Assembly: GCA_021768245.1 (NCBI GenBank)
Contig: JAETNO010000010.1
Coordinates: forward strand, 62,001 to 126,000
From: Bacteroidaceae bacterium
GTDB lineage: Bacteria; Bacteroidota; Bacteroidia; Bacteroidales; Muribaculaceae
Reading direction: 5' to 3'
DNA: 64,000 nt
Within the stretch, counting starts at the first letter, position 1. Each line of letters opens with the position of its first letter. Positions 1 to 9,124 of this stretch are shown piece by piece. The translations under genes were made by a program, and so were the position numbers. The notes beneath the pieces are model-generated. The model made no database searches. It was not told the DNA's origin and saw nothing but the letters and a program-made list of their open reading frames with translations.

Positions 1-386
1 TCTCCTGTGACGTAAACAAATTCATTGACCGGGAACGAGGTCTCCTCGACCCTGACAATTTTGACTACGAGTCACTTCTGTCAACAAAGTTCACGATGGA
101 CAAGGCCGACCGCATACGCACCCACTCCTCCGCATCATCCCATGCCATGACCCTCGTCGCCGTCGACATTGACAACGAAGGGAATCCAAAGAAATGGATG
201 GTCGAGAACAGCTGGGGCAACGGAGCTAACGGCGGACACCTTATAATGACTGACAAATGGTTTGACGACTACATGTTCCGTCTTGTCGTCAACAAGAAAT
301 ATATAACTCCTGAAATAAAAAAGATACTGAAACAGACACCGACACTTCTTCCGCCGTGGGATCCCATGTTCTCCCCCGAGGAATAA
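1..386 (+). CDS. C1-family aminopeptidase (bleomycin hydrolase/PepC-like), 3' end only
   Basis: The frame is open from the window edge and ends at a TAA, so only about the last 127 residues are present and the catalytic Cys lies outside. The visible part carries the last two members of the papain-like triad: His in the SSHAMTLV motif and Asn in MVENSWG. The C-terminal tail (KYITPEIKKIL, then a proline-rich end) is typical of the bleomycin hydrolase/PepC branch, a usually cytoplasmic cysteine aminopeptidase; Bacteroidetes also have secreted versions, and the missing N-terminus would decide. It converges on the next gene (yitT-like). Family assignment is firm; substrate is not. Confidence 0.88.
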   Translation, partial: SCDVNKFIDRERGLLDPDNFDYESLLSTKFTMDKADRIRTHSSASSHAMTLVAVDIDNEGNPKKWMVENSWGNGANGGHLIMTDKWFDDYMFRLVVNKKYITPEIKKILKQTPTLLPPWDPMFSPEE

Positions 387-423
387 CGACATGTCTTCCT
401 GTCATAAAGACATCCGCAATCTG

Positions 424-1371
424 TCAAGGACGGCTCGACTTCTTTAATTTAAGACGGTCAAAACCATTGCCATAAACACTCCTCACTTCCGAATTCGTTA
501 TATAGGCATTTTCATCCTCCTCCTTGACGATACGGAAAATATGATAGGTGTCAACCTGACGGCACCATACAAGCATCAACTTCCTATCCTCTCCGGTCCA
601 ATAGCCCGTGGCGTCCCATACAGTGGCGCCACGGCCTGTTTCATGGGTTATCCTATGAGCTATCACTCTCCACTTTTCTGAAAGGATAATAAACTGTATG
701 GTCTGTTTTCCCTGGGCCACATATTTGTCAGCCAGCCATGAATACAGGAATATAGCCACCCAGCCATATATTATTGTCTGAGTGCGAGACTGTATACGCG
801 CCTCCATATCCCCTTCAAACGGAAGGAAAAACGACAGGGCTACCAGACTTACGTCAATAATCATCATCACCCGTCCCATACTCACGTCGCTGGTATGCGA
901 CATAATAGCCGCTACGATATCAGTACCGCCGGCCGTACCGTGGTGACTATAATATATGCCGATACCCAATCCCAACATCACAGCCCCCACTATGACACTC
1001 ATCGGCGCACTGCTCACAAGCGGTGGATGGCTCGTGAAATAACCCTCTACCGACCCTATTATCAGCGAAAGCAACGTCATTCCGAAAACCGTGCGGACAA
1101 CGAAACTTCTTCCGAGATACTTGAACCCACACAGAAGGAGCAATATGTTTGTCCCGTACATAACCACCGCAACAGGGATATAGCCCCCTGTAGCATAATA
1201 CACAAGCGTACTGAAACCGGCCATCCCGCCAATCACTATATGATGGGGCAATATAAAGACTGTGAAGCCGACGGCATAAATGAATATACCGAGAACGATT
1301 GCAGCCCAGTCACGCAAATCCTTGCTTAATCCGGGGGTCCTGTCTTTTGCGGGAGTAATGGATGTGTTCAT
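424..1371 (-). CDS. YitT family membrane protein (DUF161 + DUF2179)
   Basis: This is a 316-residue protein. An N-terminal block of five or six hydrophobic segments with Gly-rich turns (HHIVIGGMAGF, HHGTAGGTDIV) matches the YitT/DUF161 family. A soluble C-terminal DUF2179 domain of about 80 residues follows (near KQTIQFIILSEK to the end). Function is unknown; members sit in the inner membrane. I chose the ATG at 1371 rather than the longer frame to 1476, because a full promoter (-33 TTTG, 19 bp, -7 TAACTTTG) lies at 1393-1423 and would fall inside the longer reading. No partner genes lie nearby. Confidence 0.85.
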   Translation of the reverse strand: MNTSITPAKDRTPGLSKDLRDWAAIVLGIFIYAVGFTVFILPHHIVIGGMAGFSTLVYYATGGYIPVAVVMYGTNILLLLCGFKYLGRSFVVRTVFGMTLLSLIIGSVEGYFTSHPPLVSSAPMSVIVGAVMLGLGIGIYYSHHGTAGGTDIVAAIMSHTSDVSMGRVMMIIDVSLVALSFFLPFEGDMEARIQSRTQTIIYGWVAIFLYSWLADKYVAQGKQTIQFIILSEKWRVIAHRITHETGRGATVWDATGYWTGEDRKLMLVWCRQVDTYHIFRIVKEEDENAYITNSEVRSVYGNGFDRLKLKKSSRP

Positions 1372-1392
1372 GGTGAAAGAATAAGTTGACGG

Positions 1393-1423
1393 CAAAGTTA
1401 CACACATATTTTTTATTCCCAAA
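1393..1423 (-). promoter_or_regulatory. Promoter of the YitT-family gene
   Basis: Reading the minus strand: TTTG (1420-1423), a 19-bp spacer, then TAACTTTG (1393-1400). This is the Bacteroidetes sigma-ABfr consensus. It sits about 22 bp upstream of the chosen ATG. Confidence 0.75.
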
Positions 1424-1531
1424 ATCGCAGAATGAAGCATTTCTTGAAGAATTTTAACAACAAAACGGCGAACCATCTATCCCTAATGGCGTTTTTAGGA
1501 TATAACAAACCCATAAATATAATACTGAATT

Positions 1532-2110
1532 ATGATTTATACACTTCCTGACCTTCCCTATGCAGCCGACGCCCTTGCTCCGGTAATCTCGAAAGAGACT
1601 GTAGAGTATCACTATGGTAAGCATGAGAAAACATATATCGACAATCTCAACAAGCTCATAAAGGATACCCAATATGAAGACATGGAGCTTGAGGAGATTA
1701 TCAGAAGTGCCTCAGGCCCGTTGTTCAACAACGCTTCCCAGGCATGGAACCATATTTTCTACTTCTTCTCGTTTTCCCCCGACGGCAATCATGAGCCGGA
1801 AGGCCACTTGCGCAAGGCAATCGATGAGCAGTTCGGCTCATTCGAGCAATTCAAGAAAGAGTTTGAAGATGCCGGAGCCTCGATTTTCGGATCAGGCTGG
1901 GTATGGCTCTCGAAGGATAAGGACGGTAAGCTTTTCATTACCCAGACATCCAATGCAGGCAATCCGCTTTGCGAAGGCCTTACACCATTATTGGTATTCG
2001 ACGTTTGGGAACATGCCTACTATATCGACTACCGCAACAGGAGGCTAGATGCGCTGAAAGAGCTTTGGAAGATTGTCGACTGGGATATCGTTGCAAGCCG
2101 ATATATCTGA
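1532..2110 (+). CDS. sodB: Superoxide dismutase, Fe/Mn family (Fe-type or cambialistic)
   Basis: The 192-residue protein is full length for the family. Metal ligands are visible as His27 (HYGKH), His74 (AWNHIFYF), Asp157 and His161 (DVWEHAYYIDY). Gln70 in NNASQAWNH is the second-sphere residue typical of Fe-type enzymes, whereas Mn-type enzymes carry Gln further on; Bacteroidetes enzymes are often cambialistic. It would convert superoxide to hydrogen peroxide and oxygen in the cytoplasm, a usual aerotolerance function for gut anaerobes. It is monocistronic, with a terminator right after it. No clear -7 box was seen upstream. Confidence 0.97.
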   Translation: MIYTLPDLPYAADALAPVISKETVEYHYGKHEKTYIDNLNKLIKDTQYEDMELEEIIRSASGPLFNNASQAWNHIFYFFSFSPDGNHEPEGHLRKAIDEQFGSFEQFKKEFEDAGASIFGSGWVWLSKDKDGKLFITQTSNAGNPLCEGLTPLLVFDVWEHAYYIDYRNRRLDALKELWKIVDWDIVASRYI

Positions 2111-2180
2111 CAAGTAGACTTTTGATTAAAATTATAAAACTTGAAATAGCACTAAAATAAGCATAATGTGATGAATGGAG

Positions 2181-2214
2181 AGTGAGGCAGTCGTGAGACC
2201 CCCTCACTTTTTTT
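2181..2214 (+). terminator. Intrinsic terminator after sodB
   Basis: AGTGAGG (2181-2187) pairs with CCTCACT (2202-2208), followed by a run of T to 2214. It ends about 100 bp after the sodB stop. The T-run also supplies a TTTG that could be the -33 element of the next gene. Confidence 0.8.
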
Positions 2215-2245
2215 GCTATTTAACAGTGAATTTTTCGTAATTTTG
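2212..2245 (+). promoter_or_regulatory. Promoter of the TIM-barrel hydrolase gene
   Basis: The -7 box TAATTTTG lies at 2238-2245, 25 bp before the ATG. TTTG at 2212-2215 lies 22 bp upstream of it, slightly long for the usual 19-20 bp spacing. Confidence 0.6.
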
Positions 2246-2269
2246 TAGAAACCCAATAATATATCACAT

Positions 2270-3394
2270 ATGAAAAAAGTATTTACCATCCTAATTTCCC
2301 TATTTCTATTTTCACATATTGCTGTCATTGGCAATAATTTGGCTTGGCGTGGTGTAGTTTACGATGTAGGTCTTAGATACAATACCCTATCGGTAGATAG
2401 CTTAGATTATAAAAAGGTCGACTATGAAATGGAAGTGATATCCAATATACTAAAATGTAATACTGTAAGAATTGAAGGTGAATCCTTATCTCGTCTCGCG
2501 GATGTAAGCAGGATAGCTCATAGACATGGACTTAAGATATTTTTCAATCCTTGGAAAATGGGTGCGGATGAAAAAGAAAACATTGACTACATGACTAAGG
2601 CTGCGACAATAGCAGAGCAACTATTGGAAGAAGGTCTTGATATGGTTTTCGTGGCCGGATGCGAATATTCCCTTTTCTGTAAAGGAGTTTTTCCGGGTGA
2701 GAGCTTTGACGAACGACTTCAATGGTTTTTATCACTAAGCCGGAATCCTGATGCCATGAAAATAATGAAGCAGAAAAACGCGATTCTTAATGGAATCATG
2801 TCGAAAACATGTAAAGCTATCCGCTCTCGATTCTCCGGTAAAATCACCTATTCGTCCGGTACATGGGAAGACATAAATTGGACCGAATTTGACATCATCG
2901 GTATCGATTACTATCGCAATGGAGAAAGCGACAAGCAATATCTCGAAGGCCTCAATCGCTATAAGGGAGAAAAGCCTCTTGTCGTGATGGAAGTTGGATG
3001 TTGTGCATATAAAGGTGCATATCAGCGTGGCAGCTTCGGATTTGGCGTACTCAAAGGCAGCGATGCCGACGGGAATTTAATCTATGAGGGAGGTACTCCT
3101 CCGGTTAGAAGTGAAAAGGAGCAAGCCCGTTATGTAGCGGATCAAATAAATCTAATCAACCGGGGAGGTGCAAACGGCGTGTTTATATTTGTTTTCAAAT
3201 TCCCGATATATCCCTACAGGGATAATGGAGCAGATTTTGATATGACATCATATGCCCTTGTCAAATCATTCGCGCCAGACGACCCCCGCTATTCTATCTT
3301 CCCCGGATGGTCCCCTAAGCTCGCGTTCTATCAATTAGGTATATCCTATTCAGAACTTGCCGACGAAGAGGCTGCGCATGAGTCATACCATTAA
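2270..3394 (+). CDS. Secreted TIM-barrel glycoside-hydrolase-like protein
   Basis: The 374-residue protein begins with a signal peptide (MKKVFTILISLFLF, probable cleavage near residue 20-22). The rest reads as a clan GH-A-like TIM barrel. Glu132 (VAGCEYSLF, end of a beta strand) sits where the acid/base would be, and Glu241 (VVMEVGCC) where the nucleophile would be; GIDYYR lies between. Related proteins in Actinobacteria are often labelled 'abortive infection protein' in databases, which I recall as a naming artefact, not evidence of phage defence. Substrate is unknown. The gene is visibly richer in A and T than its neighbours, which may mean recent transfer. It precedes a GH3 gene on the same strand but each has its own -7 box. 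Confidence 0.6.
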   Translation: MKKVFTILISLFLFSHIAVIGNNLAWRGVVYDVGLRYNTLSVDSLDYKKVDYEMEVISNILKCNTVRIEGESLSRLADVSRIAHRHGLKIFFNPWKMGADEKENIDYMTKAATIAEQLLEEGLDMVFVAGCEYSLFCKGVFPGESFDERLQWFLSLSRNPDAMKIMKQKNAILNGIMSKTCKAIRSRFSGKITYSSGTWEDINWTEFDIIGIDYYRNGESDKQYLEGLNRYKGEKPLVVMEVGCCAYKGAYQRGSFGFGVLKGSDADGNLIYEGGTPPVRSEKEQARYVADQINLINRGGANGVFIFVFKFPIYPYRDNGADFDMTSYALVKSFAPDDPRYSIFPGWSPKLAFYQLGISYSELADEEAAHESYH

Positions 3395-3466
3395 GAAACT
3401 CGAATCATCCTGCTGAAAAGCTTTCCGTAAGAAATGATCTATAATGGCGTTTTGAGTTAAAATCCG

Positions 3467-3474
3467 TATATTTG
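3467..3474 (+). promoter_or_regulatory. -7 box of the GH3 gene
   Basis: TATATTTG fits TAnnTTTG and lies 36 bp upstream of the ATG. No TTTG at the right distance upstream was seen. Confidence 0.55.
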
Positions 3475-3510
3475 CAGCAATATACCATGATCTAAGAAGA
3501 AAATATAACC

Positions 3511-6105
3511 ATGAAAATTCGCCCCATTATTGTAAGTGCCCTTATGGCGACGTCTATCGGATTTACGTCTCTTGCCTCTGATAATATTGCCTCTCCATCA
3601 GGGATACCTCCATACAAAAATCCTTCGCTATCAGCTGAAGAACGTGCCGCCGACCTATGTTCAAGACTGACATTGGAGGAAAAGGCAATGTTGATGATGA
3701 ACTCTTCACCGGCTATCCCCCGCCTTGGCATACCGGCCTTCGACTGGTGGAGCGAAGCTCTCCACGGGGTCGGACGAAACGGACTTGCAACAGTATTCCC
3801 GTCCTGTATAGGCATGGCGGCATCTTTCGACGATGAACTTATAGAAGATATCTTTACCGCCGTTTCCGATGAGGCCCGTGCGAAAAACACATTGGCAAGA
3901 AAACATGGAAAGGTCGGAAAGTATAAATGCCTGTCATTCTGGACACCCAACATAAATGTGTTCCGTGACCCCCGTTGGGGACGCGGACAGGAAACCTATG
4001 GAGAGGATCCTTATATGAACGGTCGCATGGGCCTGCGCGTAGTCCGCGGACTTCAGGGCGACGGCTCGGGAAAATATTATAAACTCCATGCCTGCGCGAA
4101 GCACTATGCTGTCCATAGCGGCCCTGAAAAGACACGGCATCAGTTCAATATCGAAAATCTCCCAGCCCGTGATCTTTGGGAAACATATCTGCCGGCCTTC
4201 AAAACCCTCGTGCAGGACGGCAAGGTGCAGCAGGTCATGTGTGCCTATCAGCGATTTGAAGGAGACCCCTGCTGCGGATCCGACAGACTGCTGAACTCGA
4301 TACTACGATATAAATGGGGCTTCGACGGACTCGTTGTCAGCGACTGCGGAGCCATCAGCGATTTCTATCGTGAGGGACGCCACGAAGTATCGAAAGACTC
4401 CAAAGCGGCTTCCGCGCTCGGTGTCCTCAGCGGGACAGACATTGAATGTGGAGGCGTCTATTGGAATCTACCGGGAGCCGTTGCCCGGGGCGACATATCG
4501 GAGGCGGATATCGATGTAAGTGTCAAGCGTCTGCTCAAAGGCCGATTCGAACTCGGCGATTTCGACGCGGATTCACTCGTGAGCTGGACCTCAATCCCGA
4601 TGGACGTCGTGAACTCGGCACCCCACCGTGAACTCGCCCGGAAAATGGGACGCGAACAGATGGTATTGCTTAAAAACAACGGCATACTTCCGCTCTCGCC
4701 TGATAAAGGCAAAGTGATGGTCATGGGACCGAACGCCAGTGACTCGACAATGCAATGGGGCATATACTACGGTCAGCCCGGCCATACCGTCACCATACTT
4801 GAGGGACTCAATCAACGCGCGGGCAAAGCGCTGCCCTATGAGCGCGCGTGTGCAGTCACCCGGATGACCGACCGTGAGAGTGTGTTCGGTAATTTTAAAA
4901 ACCCGGACGGCAAGCAGGGCATGGAAGCCACATATTGGAACAATATAACGATGGATGGTGTTCCAGCCTCCAAAACCAACTATACATCGACAATCCGTCT
5001 CGACAATGGAGGTAACACCGCGTTCGCACCCGGAGTAAAACTCACCGACTTCACCGCCCGCATAAAAGGGACATATGAGGCAGACCGCGACGAAACCCTG
5101 ACCATTATATATAATAATGACGATGGCCTGCGAATCATCATTGACGGCGACACCGTCCACAACCGTTGGAAAGCGGAATCACTTAATTTCCGTGAGCGGG
5201 AATTCAAGGTCGAAAAAGGGAAGAAATATGACATCGAAGTCAACTATATGCAGCTCGCTGACGACGCTACACTCAATTTCGACATAATCCGCGAACGTGA
5301 AGTGACTGCCGCTGACGCAGTAGCCAAAGCCAAGGACGCCGAGACTATAATTTTCGTGGGAGGCATCTCCCCCGCCTATGAACGCGAAGAGGCAAAGGTA
5401 CGCGAACCGGGATTTGACGACGGAGACCGCACGTCAATCGAACTTCCACAGCCTCAGCGCGACATCATACGCGCGCTTCACGAAGCAGGGAAAAAGATAA
5501 TATTCGTCAATTGCAGCGGAAGTGCCGTGGCCATAACGCCAGAACATGAGATATGCGATGCAATTCTTCAAGCATGGTATCCGGGAGAACAGGGAGGGCA
5601 TGCCGTGGCCGACGTCATTTATGGCGATTACAATCCGTCGGGAAAACTCCCGGTAACTTTCTATAAGGATGATTCCCAGCTCCCCGACTTCGACAACTAT
5701 CTCATGGCAGGCCGCACATACCGCTATCTTAAAGAAAAGCCTCTGTATCCGTTTGGCTACGGACTCAGCTATACGACATTTGACGTCTCCGCTCCCAGCT
5801 ATTCCGACGGGAAGATATACGTGACTGTAAAAAACACAGGGCGACGCGACGGAACTGAAATAGTGCAAGTCTACATGCGGCGCCCCTCAGACACAGCGGG
5901 GCCCAACAAGACACTCCGAGGATACTCACGTGTAAATCTCAAGGCCGGACAAAGCGAGGAAGTGACCATAGATTTCCCGCAGGAACTTTTTGAGAACTGG
6001 GACGAGGAAACGCAGGAAATGCGGGTAGTACCCGGAGAATATGAACTGATGGTCGGAACATCAAGCGACGACAAAGACTTGAAAACCATAAAAGTCAGAA
6101 TCTGA
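3511..6105 (+). CDS. Glycoside hydrolase family 3 with PA14 insertion (beta-glucosidase/beta-xylosidase)
   Basis: The 864-residue exported enzyme starts with a signal peptide (MKIRPIIVSALMATSIG). The GH3 N-terminal barrel spans about 40-345, with the substrate-binding KH pair at 197-198 (CAKHYAVHSG) and the nucleophile Asp278 in VVSDCGAI. The GH3 C-terminal domain is interrupted by a PA14 domain at about 468-597 (from GMEATYWNN to LNFDIIRE). A fibronectin III-like domain closes the protein (about 780-864). It releases terminal beta-linked glucose or xylose from plant glycans, probably in the periplasm. Multi-domain enzymes of this layout include xylosidases, so the exact sugar is not settled. 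A strong terminator follows. Confidence 0.93.
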   Translation: MKIRPIIVSALMATSIGFTSLASDNIASPSGIPPYKNPSLSAEERAADLCSRLTLEEKAMLMMNSSPAIPRLGIPAFDWWSEALHGVGRNGLATVFPSCIGMAASFDDELIEDIFTAVSDEARAKNTLARKHGKVGKYKCLSFWTPNINVFRDPRWGRGQETYGEDPYMNGRMGLRVVRGLQGDGSGKYYKLHACAKHYAVHSGPEKTRHQFNIENLPARDLWETYLPAFKTLVQDGKVQQVMCAYQRFEGDPCCGSDRLLNSILRYKWGFDGLVVSDCGAISDFYREGRHEVSKDSKAASALGVLSGTDIECGGVYWNLPGAVARGDISEADIDVSVKRLLKGRFELGDFDADSLVSWTSIPMDVVNSAPHRELARKMGREQMVLLKNNGILPLSPDKGKVMVMGPNASDSTMQWGIYYGQPGHTVTILEGLNQRAGKALPYERACAVTRMTDRESVFGNFKNPDGKQGMEATYWNNITMDGVPASKTNYTSTIRLDNGGNTAFAPGVKLTDFTARIKGTYEADRDETLTIIYNNDDGLRIIIDGDTVHNRWKAESLNFREREFKVEKGKKYDIEVNYMQLADDATLNFDIIREREVTAADAVAKAKDAETIIFVGGISPAYEREEAKVREPGFDDGDRTSIELPQPQRDIIRALHEAGKKIIFVNCSGSAVAITPEHEICDAILQAWYPGEQGGHAVADVIYGDYNPSGKLPVTFYKDDSQLPDFDNYLMAGRTYRYLKEKPLYPFGYGLSYTTFDVSAPSYSDGKIYVTVKNTGRRDGTEIVQVYMRRPSDTAGPNKTLRGYSRVNLKAGQSEEVTIDFPQELFENWDEETQEMRVVPGEYELMVGTSSDDKDLKTIKVRI

Positions 6106-6131
6106 CCATATAAAACTATTTATAAAATAAG

Positions 6132-6175
6132 CGGTGCAATGTTCCGAAATCGAAACATTGCACCGTTTATTTTTA
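6132..6175. terminator. Bidirectional terminator between GH3 and xthA
   Basis: A perfect 12-bp stem (6132-6143 with 6154-6165) has a 10-nt loop and is followed on the plus strand by a T-rich stretch. On the minus strand the A/T-rich flank gives a weaker T tract. It serves the convergent GH3 and exonuclease III genes. Confidence 0.8.
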
Positions 6176-6191
6176 CTTATTCTATCCTGAA

Positions 6192-6947
6192 TCAGATTGA
6201 CATTGAAAGCTCAACGGGACAATGATCCGAGCCCATGATATCCCCACGGATGTTCGCATCACTCAATTTCTGAGCCAGCCGTTCGCTGATAAGGAAATAA
6301 TCTATACGCCACCCCACGTTCTTCTCCCTTGCCCGGGCACGGTAGCTCCACCATGTATAGGCGTCTTCAAGGTCAGGATGGATTGCACGGAAAGTATCAA
6401 TAAAACCCATATCGAGAAGTTTGGCGAACTCTCCACGTTCTTCATCCGTAAATCCGGCATTTCTGCGATTGGCCTTAGGGTTCTTCAAATCAATTTCCTT
6501 ATGTGCCACATTCATATCACCACAGATTATGACAGGCTTCTCCGAATCGAGCCTTGATATATAAGCACGGAAAGCACTCTCCCACTCCATCCTGTAGTCG
6601 AGACGTGCCAACTCAGACTGGGAATTTGGAGTATAGACCGTCACAAGATAAAAATCACCCATATCAAGGGTAATGACACGTCCCTCACGGTCATGTTCCT
6701 CAATACCGATGCCGTAGTGCACAGCAAGTGGAGTGTGGCGCGTATAAACGGCTGTCCCCGAATAGCCTTTTCGGTCAGCAAGATTCCAATAGGATTTATA
6801 GCCGGGGAATTCGAGTTCCAGAGCTCCGGGGCTGAGCTTGGTTTCCTGAATACAGAAAAAATCGGCATCAAAAGCGGAAAATATATCGTCAAAGCCTTTT
6901 GAGCAGACTGCCCGCAGGCCATTCACATTCCATGATACAAACTTCAT
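6192..6947 (-). CDS. xth: Exodeoxyribonuclease III
   Basis: This 251-residue protein is the AP endonuclease/3'-5' exonuclease of base-excision repair, cytoplasmic and Mg-dependent. All family blocks are visible: MKFVSWNVNGLRA at the N-terminus, FCIQETK, TVYTPNSQ, ICGDMNVAH, NAGFTDEER and the C-terminal GSDHCPV with the catalytic Asp-His. The ATG at 6947 places the KFVSWN strand at the very N-terminus, as in homologues; a TTG nine bases upstream is less likely. A possible promoter box TATCTTTG lies at 7035-7042 on the minus strand. Confidence 0.96.
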   Translation of the reverse strand: MKFVSWNVNGLRAVCSKGFDDIFSAFDADFFCIQETKLSPGALELEFPGYKSYWNLADRKGYSGTAVYTRHTPLAVHYGIGIEEHDREGRVITLDMGDFYLVTVYTPNSQSELARLDYRMEWESAFRAYISRLDSEKPVIICGDMNVAHKEIDLKNPKANRRNAGFTDEERGEFAKLLDMGFIDTFRAIHPDLEDAYTWWSYRARAREKNVGWRIDYFLISERLAQKLSDANIRGDIMGSDHCPVELSMSI

Positions 6948-7034
6948 GCTTAACAATTGTTATACAGTTATTAAAAATAGCAAAATTTTATCAAACTGAA
7001 AGGATTTCAGCCATAAATAATGATTAATTATCGG

Positions 7035-7042
7035 CAAAGATA
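7035..7042 (-). promoter_or_regulatory. Candidate -7 box for xth
   Basis: TATCTTTG on the minus strand, about 88 bp upstream of the exonuclease III start. It fits the consensus but no -33 TTTG was found. Confidence 0.4.
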
Positions 7043-7085
7043 ACAATTTAATAAATTTTTCATTCCATAGATGTAACTATTTTAA

Positions 7086-7093
7086 TAATTTTG
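7086..7093 (+). promoter_or_regulatory. -7 box of the efflux operon
   Basis: TAATTTTG, 90 bp upstream of the first gene of the ABC efflux operon. It is the only consensus box in the AT-rich gap before the operon on this strand. Confidence 0.55.
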
Positions 7094-7182
7094 CGTCTAA
7101 TTTAAGTGAATGGCTATTAAAGACTGTTTTTCCTTTTAAAAATCCCCTCATAGCCTGTATTCATCTCTTATATGCAACAATC

Positions 7183-7842
7183 ATGATTATAAGTCTTAAA
7201 GACATAAATAAATCCTACCCCGGGGTCGTGCCGCTCCATGTGCTTAAAGATATCAACCTGTCAATCGAAAAAGGGGAACTTGTCTCAATCATGGGAGCAT
7301 CAGGTTCAGGAAAATCGACTCTTCTCAACATTCTCGGCATACTCGACAACTACGATTCCGGAGAATACTATCTTGACGGAGTACTGATAAAAAATCTCAG
7401 CGAGAACAAGGCTGCCGACTTGAGAAACTACATGATAGGATTTGTATTCCAGTCATTCAACCTTATAAACTATAAAAATGCACTCGAAAATGTGGCCCTT
7501 CCATTGTTTTACCGAGGAGTGTCGCGAAGACAGCGCAACAAACTCGCAATGGAACAGCTCGAACGCATGGGAATGGCAGACCGTGCCACCCACCTCCCCG
7601 CCGAACTTTCAGGCGGACAGAAACAACGCGTTGCAATAGCCCGTGCACTCATAACCAAACCGTCAATCATCCTTGCCGACGAACCTACTGGAGCACTTGA
7701 CTCAAAGACTTCGAAGGAAGTGATGCAAGTTTTCCGAGACCTCAACAATGATGGTATGACAATTGTAATCGTCACTCACGACCCGGGAGTCGGCGAGCAG
7801 ACCAATCGTATAATCCGAATATCCGACGGTAGAATAATATAG
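7183..7842 (+). CDS. ABC transporter ATP-binding protein, MacB/LolD type
   Basis: At 219 residues this is the usual size for a MacB/LolD-class ATPase. It shows Walker A GASGSGKST (38-46), Q-loop VFQSFNL, signature LSGGQ (142-146), Walker B with ILADEPTGALD (about 160-171) and the H-loop VTHDPG. It powers the two permeases encoded directly downstream. The next gene starts 4 bp after its stop, so the units are co-transcribed. Substrate is unknown; with the HlyD-like adaptor and TolC protein this is a tripartite export pump, not a lipoprotein-sorting Lol system. Confidence 0.93.
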   Translation: MIISLKDINKSYPGVVPLHVLKDINLSIEKGELVSIMGASGSGKSTLLNILGILDNYDSGEYYLDGVLIKNLSENKAADLRNYMIGFVFQSFNLINYKNALENVALPLFYRGVSRRQRNKLAMEQLERMGMADRATHLPAELSGGQKQRVAIARALITKPSIILADEPTGALDSKTSKEVMQVFRDLNNDGMTIVIVTHDPGVGEQTNRIIRISDGRII

Positions 7843-7846
7843 ATAA

Positions 7847-9091
7847 ATGTTTGATCTTATAAGTGAAATAATGGCCACACTGCGCCACAACAAACTGCGC
7901 ACAGCCCTGACGGGCTTCGCAGTCTCGTGGGGCATATTTCTTCTGATTGTGCTCCTGAGCGTGTCGCGCGGACTGGTCAACGGGATGGAATCGATGTTTT
8001 CGCAGCGCGACACCGAGACCGTCAGCATCCGTGGTGGATATGCCCAGAAGGCATATAAAGGATTGAAGGAAAACCGCAGAATCCGTCTCAAAGACTCCGA
8101 CCTCGGGGTTCTGGCCTCACAAAACGCAAATGTAGTCGGCGAAGTGACGGCAAGAATATCGAACGACACCTCAAAAGTGACGAGTTCCAAGGACTATCTG
8201 ACCGGAGGATATCAAGGCGTATATCCGGCCCATCAGCATAACGACGGGCTCAAAATGGTCAAAGGGCGCTTCATCAATCAAAATGACATCAACCACACAC
8301 GGCGCGTGGTTGTAATAGCTGACGAATCGGCTGAAACCCTTTTCGGGAAGGAAGACCCTATAGGCCAGTTGGTAAAAATAAGCGACCTTTCATTTACCGT
8401 CATAGGGACCTATGAGACAGAATGGCGTCGCGATACATATATACCATTCTCCACCGCCCGCGCAATGAGCGGCGGCTCTGACCAGGTCAATAACATCACG
8501 GTAAAATTGAAGGATGTGAGCACTCTCGATGAAAGCGACAGAGCCGAACAGGACTTCCGCTCCACACTCGGAAGGCAGCACACATTCGCTGACGACGATT
8601 CCGGCTCCCTTTGGATATGGAACCGCTTCTCGGACTACCTGCGAAGCTCGACTGCTATGGGAGCGATAGGAATGGCCGTCTGGGTAATCGGACTGCTCAC
8701 AATGCTCTCCGGCATTGTCGGCGTGAGCAATATAATGTTTGTCTCCGTAAGGGAGCGCACCCACGAAATTGGCGTGCGCCGTGCAATCGGAGCAAAACCC
8801 GCAAGCATCCTGCGCCAGATTATCCTTGAGAGTGTCGCTATAACGACCCTTTTCGGATATATCGGCATAGTCCTCGGTGTGCTTGTGTCGCAAGGAATAG
8901 CAGCGTTGGTAAGCGGTTCGGGAGGCATGGGACCGGGTGGGAAAGATGAGATACTGAAAGACCCTACCGTCGATATCTCAATCGCCATCCAGGTCACGGT
9001 CGTACTCATCATCGCAGGAGCGCTCGCAGGCCTTTTCCCCGCATTGAAGTCACTTAAAATAAAACCCGTTGAAGCCTTGCGCGATGAATAA
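7847..9091 (+). CDS. MacB-type ABC permease (first copy)
   Basis: The 414-residue permease has the MacB/FtsX topology. One N-terminal membrane helix (LTGFAVSWGIFLLIVLLSV) is followed by a periplasmic MacB_PCD domain (about 45-260) and three C-terminal helices. The cytoplasmic coupling motif RERTHEIGVRRAIGAKP lies between the second and third helices, and the protein ends in LKIKPVEALRDE. It is a paralogue of the next gene with exactly the same length, so the pump may be a heterodimer. The domain transmits ATPase movement to the periplasmic adaptor; substrate cannot be told. Confidence 0.93.
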   Translation: MFDLISEIMATLRHNKLRTALTGFAVSWGIFLLIVLLSVSRGLVNGMESMFSQRDTETVSIRGGYAQKAYKGLKENRRIRLKDSDLGVLASQNANVVGEVTARISNDTSKVTSSKDYLTGGYQGVYPAHQHNDGLKMVKGRFINQNDINHTRRVVVIADESAETLFGKEDPIGQLVKISDLSFTVIGTYETEWRRDTYIPFSTARAMSGGSDQVNNITVKLKDVSTLDESDRAEQDFRSTLGRQHTFADDDSGSLWIWNRFSDYLRSSTAMGAIGMAVWVIGLLTMLSGIVGVSNIMFVSVRERTHEIGVRRAIGAKPASILRQIILESVAITTLFGYIGIVLGVLVSQGIAALVSGSGGMGPGGKDEILKDPTVDISIAIQVTVVLIIAGALAGLFPALKSLKIKPVEALRDE

Positions 9092-9124
9092 CAGCCCATC
9101 AGCAAAAAACACTTCGTCAATGAA

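Noticed and set aside
391..413. 7-bp hairpin between the PepC-like and YitT-like genes
   Set aside because: Neither strand has a T tract after the stem, so it does not meet terminator criteria.
2270..3394. Possible phage-defence (abortive infection) gene
   Set aside because: The signal peptide and GH-A-like glutamates point to a secreted hydrolase; the abortive-infection name of relatives is not supported by the sequence.
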